DNA of 52,368 bases from Lachnospiraceae bacterium (GTDB lineage: Bacteria; Bacillota; Clostridia; Lachnospirales; Lachnospiraceae): positions 1-52,368 of the forward strand of contig JAFLTH010000012.1 in the NCBI GenBank assembly GCA_022510525.1, in the 5' to 3' direction. The notes below the pieces were generated by a model that saw only the letters and a program-made list of their open reading frames with translations, had not been told where the DNA came from and made no database searches. Positions 1 to 8,978 of this stretch are shown here, one piece after another. Position 1 is the first letter of the stretch; each line of letters starts with the position of its first letter. Position numbers and translations under genes: made by a program.

Positions 1-147
1 TTATGGGGTATAGCAAAAAACTATATAATGTATTGGGGGTTACAAGTGTATAATATCATAGCCCTAAAAACAGCACAATACCAAGGATTCACAAATATTA
101 CAAATTTGCTAAGCGTTTTTTATGCAATTTATACAATAATTTTGAGA
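1..147. other. Non-coding flank downstream of ftsH
   Basis: AT-rich stretch beyond the 3' end of ftsH. I see no convincing gene, tRNA or GC-rich hairpin with a T-tract here. The transcript end of the ftsH operon is therefore not visible, or lies outside the window. Confidence 0.5.
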
Positions 148-1956
148 TTATTCAAATAATGCCTCAAATTCAGTCCGGTTAATCCTTTCTTTTTCAAGTA
201 AGAGTTCAGCGCATCTGTGGAGAACAGATTCATGCTTCATAATGATTTCTTTGGCTTCCTTGTAGCATTCGTCAATAATGCTCTTAACCTCTTTATCGAT
301 TTCTCCCGCAACAATTTCACTGTGGCTCTTGGCATGCGCAAGATCTCTTCCAATAAATACTTCGTCATCATCGTTGTCATAATTTATCACACCAATATTT
401 TCCGACATTCCGTATCTTGTAACCATCCTGCGGGCAACCTTGGATGCTTTCTTAATATCGCTGTAAGCTCCGGTGGTAATATCGTCAAAGATAATCTCTT
501 CCGCAATACGTCCGCCCAGTGATACCATGATATCCTCTTTCATTTTGCCCTTAGTAAGGAACATCTCGTCTTTCTCAGGCAGCGGCATCGTATACCCTGC
601 CGCACCGATTCCGGTAGGGATTATGGATACCGTATACACAGGTCCCACATCCGGAAGTACATGGAACAAAATAGCGTGTCCGGCTTCGTGATATGCGGTA
701 ATCTTTTTCTCCTTATCGGAAATAATACGGCTCTTTTTCTCGGCACCTATACCGACTTTAATGAAGGCCTTCTTAATATCCTCCTGCTTAACATAAACCC
801 GTCTATCCATTGCCGCATTGATTGCCGCCTCATTTAACAGGTTTTCCAGATCCGCGCCGGTAAAGCCTGCGGTTGTCTGTGCAATCTGTTCCAAATCCAC
901 ATCATCACCCAGCGGTTTGTTTCGGGCATGAACCTTCAATATATCCTGCCTGCCTCCTACGTCCGGTGAGGCAACGCTTATCTTCCTGTCGAAACGTCCG
1001 GGTCTTAAAATAGCGGGATCCAGAATATCTACACGGTTGGTAGCCGCCAAAACTATAATACCTTCGTTTGTACCGAAACCATCCATTTCAACCAGCAGCT
1101 GATTCAAGGTTTGCTCCCTTTCATCATGGCCGCCGCCCATACCGGTTCCTCTGCGTCTTGCCACGGCATCAATTTCATCAATAAAAACTATACAGGGTGC
1201 ATGTCTTTTTGCTTCCGCAAACATATCACGTACACGGGAAGCTCCGACACCGACAAACATCTCTACGAAATCAGACCCCGAAATACTAAAGAACGGTACG
1301 TTTGCTTCACCCGCTATCGCCTTGGCAAGCAGGGTCTTACCTGTACCCGGAGCACCTTCCAACAATACTCCCTTAGGAATTCTTGCTCCTACCCTTGTAA
1401 ACTTACCCGGCTCTTTCAAAAATTCCACGATTTCTTCCAGTTCTTCTTTTTCTTCCTTTAAGCCGGCAACATCCCCCAGGCCCATTTTATTGTCACCGAG
1501 AGAAAGCCTTGCACGGCTCTTTCCGAAATTCATCATCTTACCGCCGCTATTGCCGGACGAATTCTGAGAATTGAACATTACAAAGAAGAACACACATATG
1601 GTCGTAACCAGCAGTATCGGGAACACACTGTTAAGAAACCAGTTTTCCTCCGGAACCGATTCTACAACCGGATCAAGCCCGTAACCTCTGATAAGGTTTT
1701 CTATTTCAATAACATCTGTTACGTAAAGAACCCTCTCCTCTCCGGTCTTTAACGTAATCTTTACGGAACCGGTGGGAGTCTCTTTATTGGGGCTGATCTT
1801 GGCTATCGCAACATTTTCATTTTTCAGCTGGCTTTCAAATTCTCCTTTTGTATAATTATTCCCCTGTATCCTCAGTGTTCCGATCCACACGGTAAAAAGG
1901 AGCAGTCCTATAATTATGACAAAATATAAATAGAAACTTTTATTATTCTTATTCAA
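148..1956 (-). CDS. ftsH: ATP-dependent zinc metalloprotease FtsH
   Basis: Membrane-anchored AAA+ protease that degrades misfolded membrane proteins and regulatory proteins from the cytoplasmic face. Two membrane segments are visible (about residues 8-28 and 110-128) flanking a small extracytoplasmic domain. Then come Walker A GAPGTGKT (201-208), Walker B VFIDEID (257-263), the SRH region ending in RPGRFDR (318-324) and the zinc site HEAGH (423-427). The length of 602 aa is normal, though the C-terminal tail is short. The start codon is TTG, with AGAGG six bases upstream. It is the last gene of the tilS-hpt-ftsH run, the same order as in Bacillus subtilis. Confidence 0.97.
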   Translation of the reverse strand: MNKNNKSFYLYFVIIIGLLLFTVWIGTLRIQGNNYTKGEFESQLKNENVAIAKISPNKETPTGSVKITLKTGEERVLYVTDVIEIENLIRGYGLDPVVESVPEENWFLNSVFPILLVTTICVFFFVMFNSQNSSGNSGGKMMNFGKSRARLSLGDNKMGLGDVAGLKEEKEELEEIVEFLKEPGKFTRVGARIPKGVLLEGAPGTGKTLLAKAIAGEANVPFFSISGSDFVEMFVGVGASRVRDMFAEAKRHAPCIVFIDEIDAVARRRGTGMGGGHDEREQTLNQLLVEMDGFGTNEGIIVLAATNRVDILDPAILRPGRFDRKISVASPDVGGRQDILKVHARNKPLGDDVDLEQIAQTTAGFTGADLENLLNEAAINAAMDRRVYVKQEDIKKAFIKVGIGAEKKSRIISDKEKKITAYHEAGHAILFHVLPDVGPVYTVSIIPTGIGAAGYTMPLPEKDEMFLTKGKMKEDIMVSLGGRIAEEIIFDDITTGAYSDIKKASKVARRMVTRYGMSENIGVINYDNDDDEVFIGRDLAHAKSHSEIVAGEIDKEVKSIIDECYKEAKEIIMKHESVLHRCAELLLEKERINRTEFEALFE

Positions 1957-2017
1957 AGTAAACCTCTTTCTCTAATAATTAATTTAGTACCCTATATAAA
2001 TTCTCTTTTATTATTTG

Positions 2018-2542
2018 TTAATCAAATTTAACCGCGCCGATATATGGCAGATTCCTGTAACGCTGGGCATAATCCAAACCATATCCTACAACAAACTCAT
2101 CCGGTATGCTGAAGCCGATATAATCAGCTTCTATATCGACTATTCTACGCTCAGGCTTATCCAATAACGCACACAATTTTACATCGGCTGCGCCCCTGTC
2201 TTTGAGCAGCTCTTTCAGATATTTAAGCGTCCTTCCGGTATCTACGATATCTTCTACAACAATCACATGCCTGTTCTCGAGAGGTTCTTCTATGTCCTTT
2301 TTAATCTTAACCTCTCCGGAAGACTCCGTATCACTTCCGTAACTGGAAAGCGACATAAAATCAATTGACACCGGAACCGTAATCCGCTTGGCAAGTTCGC
2401 ACATAAAAAAACTTGCTCCCTTTAATATACATATCAAATGTATACTTTTTCCGGCATAGTCCCTACTGATTTGCTCACCCATCTTCCGGATTCTTAAATC
2501 AACCTCTTCTTCGGATAACAAAACTTCCACTCGTTCAGCCAT
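2018..2542 (-). CDS. hpt: Hypoxanthine phosphoribosyltransferase
   Basis: Purine salvage enzyme converting hypoxanthine (and usually guanine) plus PRPP to IMP/GMP in the cytosol. The PRPP-binding loop VVEDIVDTGRTL is at about residues 95-106 and the ILKGASFF loop near 39-46. I chose the ATG giving MAERVEVLL (174 aa). AAGGAG lies seven bases upstream, and upstream extension would only add residues encoded inside the tilS tail. The gene overlaps the tilS stop by 8 bp, so the two are probably translationally coupled. The conserved tilS-hpt-ftsH order supports the call. Confidence 0.96.
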   Translation of the reverse strand: MAERVEVLLSEEEVDLRIRKMGEQISRDYAGKSIHLICILKGASFFMCELAKRITVPVSIDFMSLSSYGSDTESSGEVKIKKDIEEPLENRHVIVVEDIVDTGRTLKYLKELLKDRGAADVKLCALLDKPERRIVDIEADYIGFSIPDEFVVGYGLDYAQRYRNLPYIGAVKFD

Positions 2543-4043
2543 TATCATTCTCCTTAAGCCGTACCTGTAAGATACGCTTTGTACTTTCATCCACCTTGTA
2601 ATACTGGCTTATGCGATACCCCGGTACCCACAGGATATGCGGTCCGTCTGCCAGTAAGTATATACTGTCTCGCTGCATCTTGGGGATTTTTTCATTAATC
2701 ATATATTCCTTTACGGATTTCTTTCTAAGGGTGCTGTCTATAGTAAGATAATCTCCCGTTTTTCTCGTCCTTAAAACTAAAACCCCTGTTATTTTATCAC
2801 AATCAAACCATTTAGTATATGTTTTTTGCGGAATAATTTGGTCTTTTTTGTAAAAAAACTCATTTTTTTCCAAATATTTAAACTCCAGGGTACCCAGACC
2901 GGGTACCTCTGTTTCACCCGGAACAAGGACGGAACGCTGCGGACAGGTTTCCGATATCTGCGTTAAACCGTTGGATTTTTCTGCTTTTTTTAAAATAACA
3001 AGTGTATCATATTGTTTATATGCAGTCAGCCCGTAAGGAAGAAAAAGCTCTTTACTCCCGCCTTTAGAACTTATCTCCATAAGTGCGGCAATATGTTCTT
3101 TGGTTATATCTTTTCTATGGGGGGTAAGCATTTCCATACAGTGGAGCAGAATCATTTTTTGCAAAAAAGGCTCTTCCTGCCGGAAGATATTCAAATCAAG
3201 TGTAAGCCCGTCATTCTCATCATCTTCAATCTGCACGCTTTTCTCTTGGAGCTCATACGTACATCTTTCATATGCAAGCAAAGTCTGTTTCCGTATATAA
3301 TCTTCCGTCTCAGCCAAAACATCGGCGGCATCCGATATGTGTGCAACGGAATTCTTACTTATCTGCTCTTCCGCAAACGGAAGTATGTGGTGTCTGATCT
3401 TATTTCTTGTATAAGTATCATCTTCATTGGTACTGTCTATGCAAAACGCGATGTTTCTTTGTTCCAGCCAGGTCTCGATTTCGGCTCTCCCCAGACATAG
3501 AATGGGTCGGATGATATTATCTCTCACCGACCGGATACTTCCCAGGCCTTTAAGCCCACTGCCACGAAAAAGGTTAAACAGCATTGTTTCCGCCTTGTCA
3601 TTTTTATTATGCGCAACGGCAATTTTGTAAGCCGTTCTATCCCTCACCTTGACTTTATTTGTTTCATGCACCTCTTTCAAAACATCCTCAAATGCCTGAT
3701 ATCGCAGCCTTCTCCCTGCTTCCTCGGAAGAAAGTCCCATTTCTTTTGCATATCCCAACATATCCACTTGTCTGAGATAGAATGGAACTCCTAACTTATT
3801 ACACAGCTCTTCTACGTATGCAGCATCTTTATCGGCATCCTCACGCAGGCCATGATGCACATGGACTGTAACCAGATCAAAACCAAGTTCTTTAGACAAC
3901 TCAGACAGCATGTACAAAAGACAGACCGAATCCGCCCCGCCGGAAACACCTGCCAAAATGACATCTCCGCCCATAATCATCTGCTGCTGCTCAATATATT
4001 TTTTTACTTTAAAATAAATATCTTCTGTTATTTTATTTGCCAT
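2535..4043 (-). CDS. tilS: tRNA(Ile)-lysidine synthetase
   Basis: TilS converts C34 of the CAU anticodon of a minor tRNA-Ile to lysidine, which lets it read AUA and be charged with isoleucine. The N-terminal ATP-pyrophosphatase motif SGGADS is at residues 34-39, followed by the HVHHGLR segment typical of the family. The C-terminal third (about 400-495) resembles the TilS_C domain. At 502 aa it is full length. It lies 77 bp after the spoIIE-like gene and overlaps hpt. It should be essential in a low-GC genome with many AUA codons (family knowledge). Confidence 0.95.
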   Translation of the reverse strand: MANKITEDIYFKVKKYIEQQQMIMGGDVILAGVSGGADSVCLLYMLSELSKELGFDLVTVHVHHGLREDADKDAAYVEELCNKLGVPFYLRQVDMLGYAKEMGLSSEEAGRRLRYQAFEDVLKEVHETNKVKVRDRTAYKIAVAHNKNDKAETMLFNLFRGSGLKGLGSIRSVRDNIIRPILCLGRAEIETWLEQRNIAFCIDSTNEDDTYTRNKIRHHILPFAEEQISKNSVAHISDAADVLAETEDYIRKQTLLAYERCTYELQEKSVQIEDDENDGLTLDLNIFRQEEPFLQKMILLHCMEMLTPHRKDITKEHIAALMEISSKGGSKELFLPYGLTAYKQYDTLVILKKAEKSNGLTQISETCPQRSVLVPGETEVPGLGTLEFKYLEKNEFFYKKDQIIPQKTYTKWFDCDKITGVLVLRTRKTGDYLTIDSTLRKKSVKEYMINEKIPKMQRDSIYLLADGPHILWVPGYRISQYYKVDESTKRILQVRLKENDNG

Positions 4044-4120
4044 AATTTTATTCCTGGTTATGCCTTAGTTTATAATACAAATGTATATATATCGGGATTC
4101 CCAATAATAATATCACATTT

Positions 4121-5317
4121 TTATGAATACTTCCATATCCCTATGACCAGCACTGTCATATCATCACGTATCTGCCCCATACTCTGGCGTATGCAGTAAC
4201 CCAGAATCTGATTTGCAATCTCGGAGGGATTGGTATGATATATCCTTGATATAATTTCCGGCAAAAATTCTTCCGCGCCACCCTGGGCAAGTGCGTCCAG
4301 TATACCGTCGGAGAGCATTACCACATAATCACCGTCCTGTAGCTGCCTGTGCATAGTCTCAGGTTCTATATGCTGGAAAATCCCAAGCGGCAGATTCCTT
4401 GCGGAAAGCCTGTCCACAATGTCGTCGCGCTTTATATAAGTATGTGCAGCTCCGACTTTAACAAAGTCACAGGCTCCCGTGTAAAGATCAAGCTCGCAGA
4501 CATCCATAGTGGACATATTTTTTTCTTTTTCGCCAACAGCCAGGGCTCCGTTTATAATCTGAATTGCCGTTTCCTTTCTAAAGCCGGACTCTATGAGCCT
4601 TTCCATCATTTCTATAACCCGCTCCGATTCTTCGCAAGCCTGTTCTCCTGAGCCCATTCCGTCCGATAGAATCGCAACAACTTTACCAGACTCCATTTCA
4701 CAAACAGAATAATTATCCCCGGAAACCTTCTCTGTCTCTTTAACGGCTCTGGCAAAACCTGTCAGAATATGAAATTGAGGTTCCTCTATAAAATGATATG
4801 TACTCCATTCCTTAACCATAAACAGCGGTTCGCTTTTAGACGCCCGAATCCGGATATTCATTGCAACCGATAATAAATCTGCCACATCCTCTATGATAAT
4901 ACTTTCCTTTAGCTGGCTTTTCATTGTAAGACTAAGCTCAATATGACCGTCTTCATTCTCCAGAATCAAAAAGTCTTTAAGTAAGATACCGGACTCTTTA
5001 AGATATCTGGATATCCGCCTGTACTTCCGCTCACCCAGCGGATGGTATTTATATGCCTCACCTGCGACGTCCGACATTATAAAGGACATTTCTTTTAGGT
5101 GATCTGCCAAAAGGCTCTTACTTTCATTTAGCTTTTTCTGCCAGAGATATTCCTGTCTGCTTTTGCCATCCTCTGAAAAATCTTCTAAATTGCTTTTTTC
5201 TTCAAAAAGCCCGGCAAGTTCCCGAAACGACTCCGCATAACCGAGAAGTTTCTGCCTGCCATATTCCGGTATTATAGATATAATATTTTCGTCTTTTATC
5301 TCTGACAGCTTTTTCAT
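4121..5317 (-). CDS. spoIIE: SpoIIE-type PP2C phosphatase lacking the membrane domain
   Basis: SpoIIE dephosphorylates the anti-anti-sigma factor SpoIIAA to activate sigma F in the forespore. The C-terminal PP2C domain is clear: GDNYS (200-204), SDGMGSG (218-224), MSTMD (268-272), SDGILD (336-341) and RDDMT (384-388). The N-terminal 190 residues match the coiled linker that precedes the phosphatase in SpoIIE (for example LADHLKEMSFIM). What is missing is the ten-helix membrane region that makes B. subtilis SpoIIE about 827 aa. The preceding gene and its terminator end 117 bp upstream, so there is no room for it. The start ATG follows AAGGAGG by nine bases. The position between divIC and tilS is the same as for B. 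subtilis spoIIE, so orthology is likely. How it is localised is unknown. Confidence 0.85.
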   Translation of the reverse strand: MKKLSEIKDENIISIIPEYGRQKLLGYAESFRELAGLFEEKSNLEDFSEDGKSRQEYLWQKKLNESKSLLADHLKEMSFIMSDVAGEAYKYHPLGERKYRRISRYLKESGILLKDFLILENEDGHIELSLTMKSQLKESIIIEDVADLLSVAMNIRIRASKSEPLFMVKEWSTYHFIEEPQFHILTGFARAVKETEKVSGDNYSVCEMESGKVVAILSDGMGSGEQACEESERVIEMMERLIESGFRKETAIQIINGALAVGEKEKNMSTMDVCELDLYTGACDFVKVGAAHTYIKRDDIVDRLSARNLPLGIFQHIEPETMHRQLQDGDYVVMLSDGILDALAQGGAEEFLPEIISRIYHTNPSEIANQILGYCIRQSMGQIRDDMTVLVIGIWKYS

Positions 5318-5393
5318 CACACTATGCCTCCTTATAGTTCGTATTAACAATTATATGTGGAGGTTGTCCATGTTATGACAGAATTTATTATAT

Positions 5394-5433
5394 AAAAAAG
5401 CAGATTCCGGATATTTAATAATCCAAAACCTGC
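5394..5433 (-). terminator. Rho-independent terminator after divIC
   Basis: On the minus strand, 13-bp arms (5421-5433 and 5400-5412, two G-T wobbles) close an 8-nt loop. A run of six T follows (5394-5399). It starts directly after the divIC stop codon. It separates the rqcP-yabP-yabQ-divIC unit from spoIIE. Confidence 0.85.
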
Positions 5434-5739
5434 TTAATTCTCATCTTTAAAAATAATCTCGCCTTCATACACTAACCCTAATTTGTCCTTTGCCACTTCT
5501 TCAACATACTTCTTGGTCTGTGTATATTTTCCGTATTCTTCAATTTCTTCGGTACGTGCCTTTTCTGCATCAATTTCTGTCTGAAGCTGTGCTACTTTAA
5601 TATCATAGACTTCTTTCTTCTCTCGCAGCTCCACACTTTTGACCGCTACCACCACCAGCATCATCAGCACTACCATTGTCACCAGAATCATGGCCAGCCG
5701 ATTCTGCCGCTTTTTACGATATGCTACTTTCCTTGCCAT
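5434..5739 (-). CDS. divIC: Septum formation initiator, DivIC/FtsL family
   Basis: Small bitopic division protein: a basic N-terminus (MARKVAYRKKRQNR), one membrane helix (about 15-33), then an extracytoplasmic coiled coil rich in K/E (35-75) and the ARDKLG-like box AKDKLGLV near 85. It stabilises the FtsL-DivIB complex at the septum. The chosen ATG has GGAGA seven bases upstream. An alternative ATG 42 bp upstream overlaps the yabQ stop (ATGA) and would add 14 residues. At 101 aa it has the usual family length. The place between yabQ and spoIIE matches B. subtilis divIC. Confidence 0.9.
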   Translation of the reverse strand: MARKVAYRKKRQNRLAMILVTMVVLMMLVVVAVKSVELREKKEVYDIKVAQLQTEIDAEKARTEEIEEYGKYTQTKKYVEEVAKDKLGLVYEGEIIFKDEN

Positions 5740-5777
5740 TGTACTTCTCCAATACATAAATTTCCAGCTTACAATTT

Positions 5778-6266
5778 TCATTGTTTACATAAAACCATTT
5801 TAAACATTTTTATGCAAACCGTCAACTTATTTTTAATGAAATTTCGCAATTTTCTTAATTTCTTTTTAATAAAGACTGCCAGCGTCTTAAGTTTTAATAA
5901 CAGCCATTTTAGCGGCTTTACTATAACTTGTAGTACCTTAAATATCAACCACATTATCTTGTATATGCATGTTGACATAATATGTACGAACTTCATACCA
6001 ATCAGCAATTTATACACCGCCATACCAATTACGGCACCTATTACAGTAAACCATCTCAGTATACCGTTATTTTCCCGGTACAGCATATAAAAAACACCGA
6101 TGCCGCAGGCAAGCCAGAAAATAAGATCCTCTAATGATATCCACAGAGAATTATGCTTTATAAGCTTTCTTAGTATCAGAAACCAGTCATAGACAAAGGT
6201 AATGACTATTCCCATAATTGTTGAATGCAGAAAAAAGGAAACTTCATTTATGATATCCTGACTCAT
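5778..6266 (-). CDS. yabQ: Spore cortex biosynthesis protein YabQ
   Basis: Integral membrane protein needed for spore cortex formation in B. subtilis, made in the mother cell. The N-terminal half carries the family pattern (FFLHSTIMGIVITFVYD, then ISLEDLIFWLACGIGVFYML) with three to four membrane helices (about 8-30, 42-62, 67-88). The C-terminal half is unusually basic and repetitive in K and L (about 100-155). It sits between yabP and divIC, as in Bacillus, with a 7-bp gap to yabP. Confidence 0.9.
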   Translation of the reverse strand: MSQDIINEVSFFLHSTIMGIVITFVYDWFLILRKLIKHNSLWISLEDLIFWLACGIGVFYMLYRENNGILRWFTVIGAVIGMAVYKLLIGMKFVHIMSTCIYKIMWLIFKVLQVIVKPLKWLLLKLKTLAVFIKKKLRKLRNFIKNKLTVCIKMFKMVLCKQ

Positions 6267-6273
6267 ATATCAC

Positions 6274-6564
6274 CTACTTAAACAGCCTTGAAAGCAAAGA
6301 TTCTCCCTTAGCGCCATATCCGGCAGTCTCTGAGTACGTAAGACTGTCTATCCTTCCGTCTATGTCTACTTCCCCTTTGTCCAAAGACAGTCTGCTTACA
6401 TGCAACTCATTTCCCTTTATCATCAACATTCCCTGTTCCGTTTCCAATAGAATCTCATTGACGTCAAAAGATAATACATCATTAACTCCGCTGATAGTAC
6501 ATGTCCTTCTATTGGTAAGCATCAGTTTATGGGGTCTTTTATTAATATTGTTTAAATCCTCCAT
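6274..6564 (-). CDS. yabP: Sporulation protein YabP
   Basis: 96-aa protein of the YabP/YqfC family, required for spore coat or cortex assembly. It shows the family pattern HKLMLTNRRTCTISGVNDVLSFD followed by the repeated short beta strands ending in GRIDSLTYSE. It lacks a signal peptide and is probably cytosolic in the mother cell. An upstream AGGGAGG-like site on the minus strand supports the ATG. It is followed closely by yabQ. A sigma-E-type promoter would be expected, but I could not assign one confidently. Confidence 0.92.
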   Translation of the reverse strand: MEDLNNINKRPHKLMLTNRRTCTISGVNDVLSFDVNEILLETEQGMLMIKGNELHVSRLSLDKGEVDIDGRIDSLTYSETAGYGAKGESLLSRLFK

Positions 6565-6627
6565 ACATACCTCCCTAAAATAGCTTCCAGTTAAATGTAT
6601 GCATGGGGCGCAGTATTTATCACAAAT

Positions 6628-6870
6628 TTATGATAAATAGCGGAACAATTCCTTTGCCTCTTCTTTTCGTACGGTTTCCTGAATATCCAGCACCTCCACT
6701 TTAACTTCCTTATTGCCAAACTGAATAGTGATTATATCACCCTGTTTAACATTTGCGGAAGCCTTTGCAGGTTTATCGTTGATAAAAACCCTGCCTGCAT
6801 CACAAGCCTCATTTGCCACCGTACGACGTTTAATAAGGCGCGAAATTTTTAAATATTTGTCTAATCTCAT
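6628..6870 (-). CDS. rqcP: S4-domain RNA-binding protein RqcP (YabO)
   Basis: 80-aa S4 domain: MRLDKYLKISRLIKRRTVANEACDAG (residues 1-26), then VFINDKPAKASANVKQGD. RqcP/YabO works with RqcH in ribosome-associated quality control, promoting C-terminal alanine tailing on stalled 50S subunits (family knowledge from B. subtilis). The start with MRLDK has GGGAG on the message just upstream. A longer frame of 19 more residues runs back through the hup terminator and is rejected. Position before yabP fits the ortholog. Confidence 0.92.
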   Translation of the reverse strand: MRLDKYLKISRLIKRRTVANEACDAGRVFINDKPAKASANVKQGDIITIQFGNKEVKVEVLDIQETVRKEEAKELFRYLS

Positions 6871-6895
6871 ATTACTCTCCCATTCTTCGTCTTTA

Positions 6896-6935
6896 AGAAA
6901 AAAAAGAACCTGTAAATGCATAAGCATTTACAGGT
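6896..6935 (-). terminator. Rho-independent terminator of hup
   Basis: Perfect 12-bp arms (6908-6919 and 6924-6935) with a 4-nt loop. On the minus strand it is followed by a T-rich run (about 6897-6905). It lies 28 bp after the hup stop and just upstream of rqcP, so hup is probably mostly a single-gene transcript. Confidence 0.9.
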
Positions 6936-6963
6936 CCCTGTTCTTCAGTATTAAAACTGCAAA

Positions 6964-7236
6964 TTAGTTAAGAGAATCCTTTAAAGCCTTACCTGCTTTA
7001 AACTTAGGTGCCTTAGATGCAGGAATCTTCATAACTGCACCGCTCTGAGGATTTCTTCCTTCTCTTGCTGCTCTCTTGGTAACTTCAAAGGTACCAAAAC
7101 CTACTAACTGTACTTTCTCGCCCTTCTTAAGTTCTGCAGCAACAACATCTGTGAATGCCTTTAATGCTTTTTCTGCGTCTTTCTTTGATAAGCCTGCCTG
7201 ATCAGCCATAGCTGCTACTAATTCTGCCTTGTTCAT
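6964..7236 (-). CDS. hup: HU family DNA-binding protein
   Basis: Histone-like nucleoid protein that bends DNA as a dimer. The whole 90-aa sequence fits: MNKAELVAAMADQAGLSKKDAE at the N-terminus, the VGFGTFEVTKRAAREGRNPQSG arm region (about 45-67) and the closing PKFKAGKALKD helix. GAGGAGG precedes the ATG. It has its own strong sigma-A-type promoter and terminator, consistent with high expression. Confidence 0.97.
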   Translation of the reverse strand: MNKAELVAAMADQAGLSKKDAEKALKAFTDVVAAELKKGEKVQLVGFGTFEVTKRAAREGRNPQSGAVMKIPASKAPKFKAGKALKDSLN

Positions 7237-7302
7237 TTTATTTCCTCCTCTTAAATGAGTTTACAGATTTTAGAAGTTTCTCTTTTGAAACAACTACATA
7301 TA

Positions 7303-7331
7303 GTTATAAAGTTTTTTTAGCTCGTTGTCAA
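7303..7331 (-). promoter_or_regulatory. Sigma-A-type promoter of hup
   Basis: Minus strand: TTGACA (7326-7331), a 17-bp spacer, then TATAAC (7303-7308). The distance to the hup start is about 67 bp. Near-consensus elements with ideal spacing make this one of the clearest promoters in the window. Confidence 0.85.
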
Positions 7332-7403
7332 GGCAAAAATACCCATTTTATCAATTTAAATTAAATTTTTTTAATTTTTTGAGGATTTTTGCTATTATGT
7401 TAA

Positions 7404-8936
7404 CTAATTATCGGTCTTTTCTTTATTCTCATTATCTTCATTTCCACTCACAGTGCTGTCAGAAGAACCCGTCTTGGATGAATCCGAAGATGTAAAATCC
7501 TCAGAAGTACTGCTGCTGCCTTCACTCCTGGACGTCGAACTCTTTGAAGAACCGCTTTTTGAACTGCCGGAGCTGCCGGAGCTGCCGGAGTTGCTCGAGC
7601 TTCCGGAACTGCCGGAGCTTTCTTTTACCAAATCGGTAAATGAATAAGTAATGTCCTGACCGTCATCATATAAGTAAATGGTATAACTCTTGGACTGATA
7701 TCCGGCCTTTCTCAAGGCTATCGTATGACTTCCGGTTACTTTTGTAAAGTTCACAGGACATACGCCCATATAACTTCCGTCCATATAAACTTCCACACCT
7801 ACAGGAGCATCTATATAAACCTGATTCTCCGTTACCGCACTCTGAACATCGTTCTCATCATCGGTCTTACCGCTGTCATTGCCGCTGTCGTCTCCTGTTG
7901 TGTCTTCGTCTTCTCCCTGCTCCATAGTAAAACTGAGGCTGGCATACTCGGAACCCACCTGAATATATTTAGCCATTGTCTTATAGCCTTCGGCTTCTAA
8001 CTTAACACGATGGATTCCATAGGAAAGCTCCACTTCCTTGCTTATATCTACTACATCACCGTCAATCGTAACAACTGCATCTACCGGATCTACCGAAAAT
8101 ACTATCTTTCCAAGCTTGTCCTGCACAATATCAAGCTCTCCTACATTCAGCACTACTTCCTTGTTTCTTTCAATTACTACATTTTTTACAGTGCTTGCAT
8201 TACCATTGGAGAGACTTACCTCATAACTTCCCTCGGGTACGGTAAGCATCATATTTTCAGTAATCTGTGTCACAACAGCATTGCCGACCTCAATCCATCC
8301 GCCTAACAGTGCCTGGTCATTGGTAAGACGGAGATAGCCATGACCCTTTTCTACCTTAATACTGCATATTTTATGGTCAATGCCGCTTATTGTAAGCACA
8401 TCCTTATTTACAACATCCATAACCTCGGTACGTTTGCCCTCGGACAGTACAACCACTTCATCCGGCAGGGAATATGTATTGGAGCCGATGCTTGCCGTCT
8501 TATTTAAGCCCCCGAGATTGTAATTTTCTATATTACTGAATTCCCATGACCGGGGAGACAACTGTACACTTGCCAGCCTTTTCTTACTTTTTAAAAAGGT
8601 AATATCAACAATATCCCCCGCTTCAATCTGGGACATTGACATTGATTTTTCATATTTATCCTTGACATATGTTGTTCCGTCATAAGATAAGGTATACTGT
8701 CTGCCGGTGGCAATATTCATAAAGGTCACATATCCGATATCCGATGCCACCGAAAGGACCACTGCGGTATCCGCCGAATCATAACTTCCAATCTCAGCCA
8801 CAACAAATTCAGTGCCCAGTTGTTTCCGTTCGCTTTCTTTGGCCATCCCCACATTGCTTGCCTGTGAAGTACAACCTGTAATAATCAATGTTAATATCAT
8901 AACAAGTGTTATGGCTGATATTAATCTCTTGTACAT
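7404..8936 (-). CDS. PEGA-domain lipoprotein
   Basis: Predicted surface lipoprotein: a hydrophobic signal (about 4-19) ends in a lipobox with Cys22 (LIITGC). The middle carries one PEGA-like segment near 225-268 and two clear PEGA modules (about 278-340 with VTIDGDVVD, and 371-435 with VEVYMDGSYMGVCP). PEGA modules are small beta-sandwich repeats found in surface proteins. An acidic linker (341-366) separates the last two. The last 70 residues are a Ser/Gly/Thr-rich tail, encoded partly by 9-bp tandem repeats. No enzyme motif is visible. It may bind cell wall or serve as a scaffold, but this is inference. Confidence 0.8.
   Translation of the reverse strand: MYKRLISAITLVMILTLIITGCTSQASNVGMAKESERKQLGTEFVVAEIGSYDSADTAVVLSVASDIGYVTFMNIATGRQYTLSYDGTTYVKDKYEKSMSMSQIEAGDIVDITFLKSKKRLASVQLSPRSWEFSNIENYNLGGLNKTASIGSNTYSLPDEVVVLSEGKRTEVMDVVNKDVLTISGIDHKICSIKVEKGHGYLRLTNDQALLGGWIEVGNAVVTQITENMMLTVPEGSYEVSLSNGNASTVKNVVIERNKEVVLNVGELDIVQDKLGKIVFSVDPVDAVVTIDGDVVDISKEVELSYGIHRVKLEAEGYKTMAKYIQVGSEYASLSFTMEQGEDEDTTGDDSGNDSGKTDDENDVQSAVTENQVYIDAPVGVEVYMDGSYMGVCPVNFTKVTGSHTIALRKAGYQSKSYTIYLYDDGQDITYSFTDLVKESSGSSGSSSNSGSSGSSGSSKSGSSKSSTSRSEGSSSTSEDFTSSDSSKTGSSDSTVSGNEDNENKEKTDN
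7559..7620. repeat. 9-bp tandem repeats in the lipoprotein tail
   Basis: Imperfect tandem copies of a GAGCTGCCG-like unit (plus strand) encode Gly-Ser-Ser repeats of the C-terminal tail. The unit length is a multiple of three, so copy-number change would lengthen or shorten the tail without breaking the frame. Confidence 0.75.
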
Positions 8937-8978
8937 TATGATAATCCTCCATTCTTACTCAACCTGCAACGTTTAGTG

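Noticed and set aside
6870..6927. Longer N-terminus for the S4 protein RqcP
   Set aside because: The extension is encoded by the hup terminator hairpin and lacks a ribosome site.
7453..7647. Plus-strand frame rich in Leu-Pro-Glu repeats
   Set aside because: It is the antisense shadow of the Ser/Gly-rich tail repeats of the lipoprotein gene.
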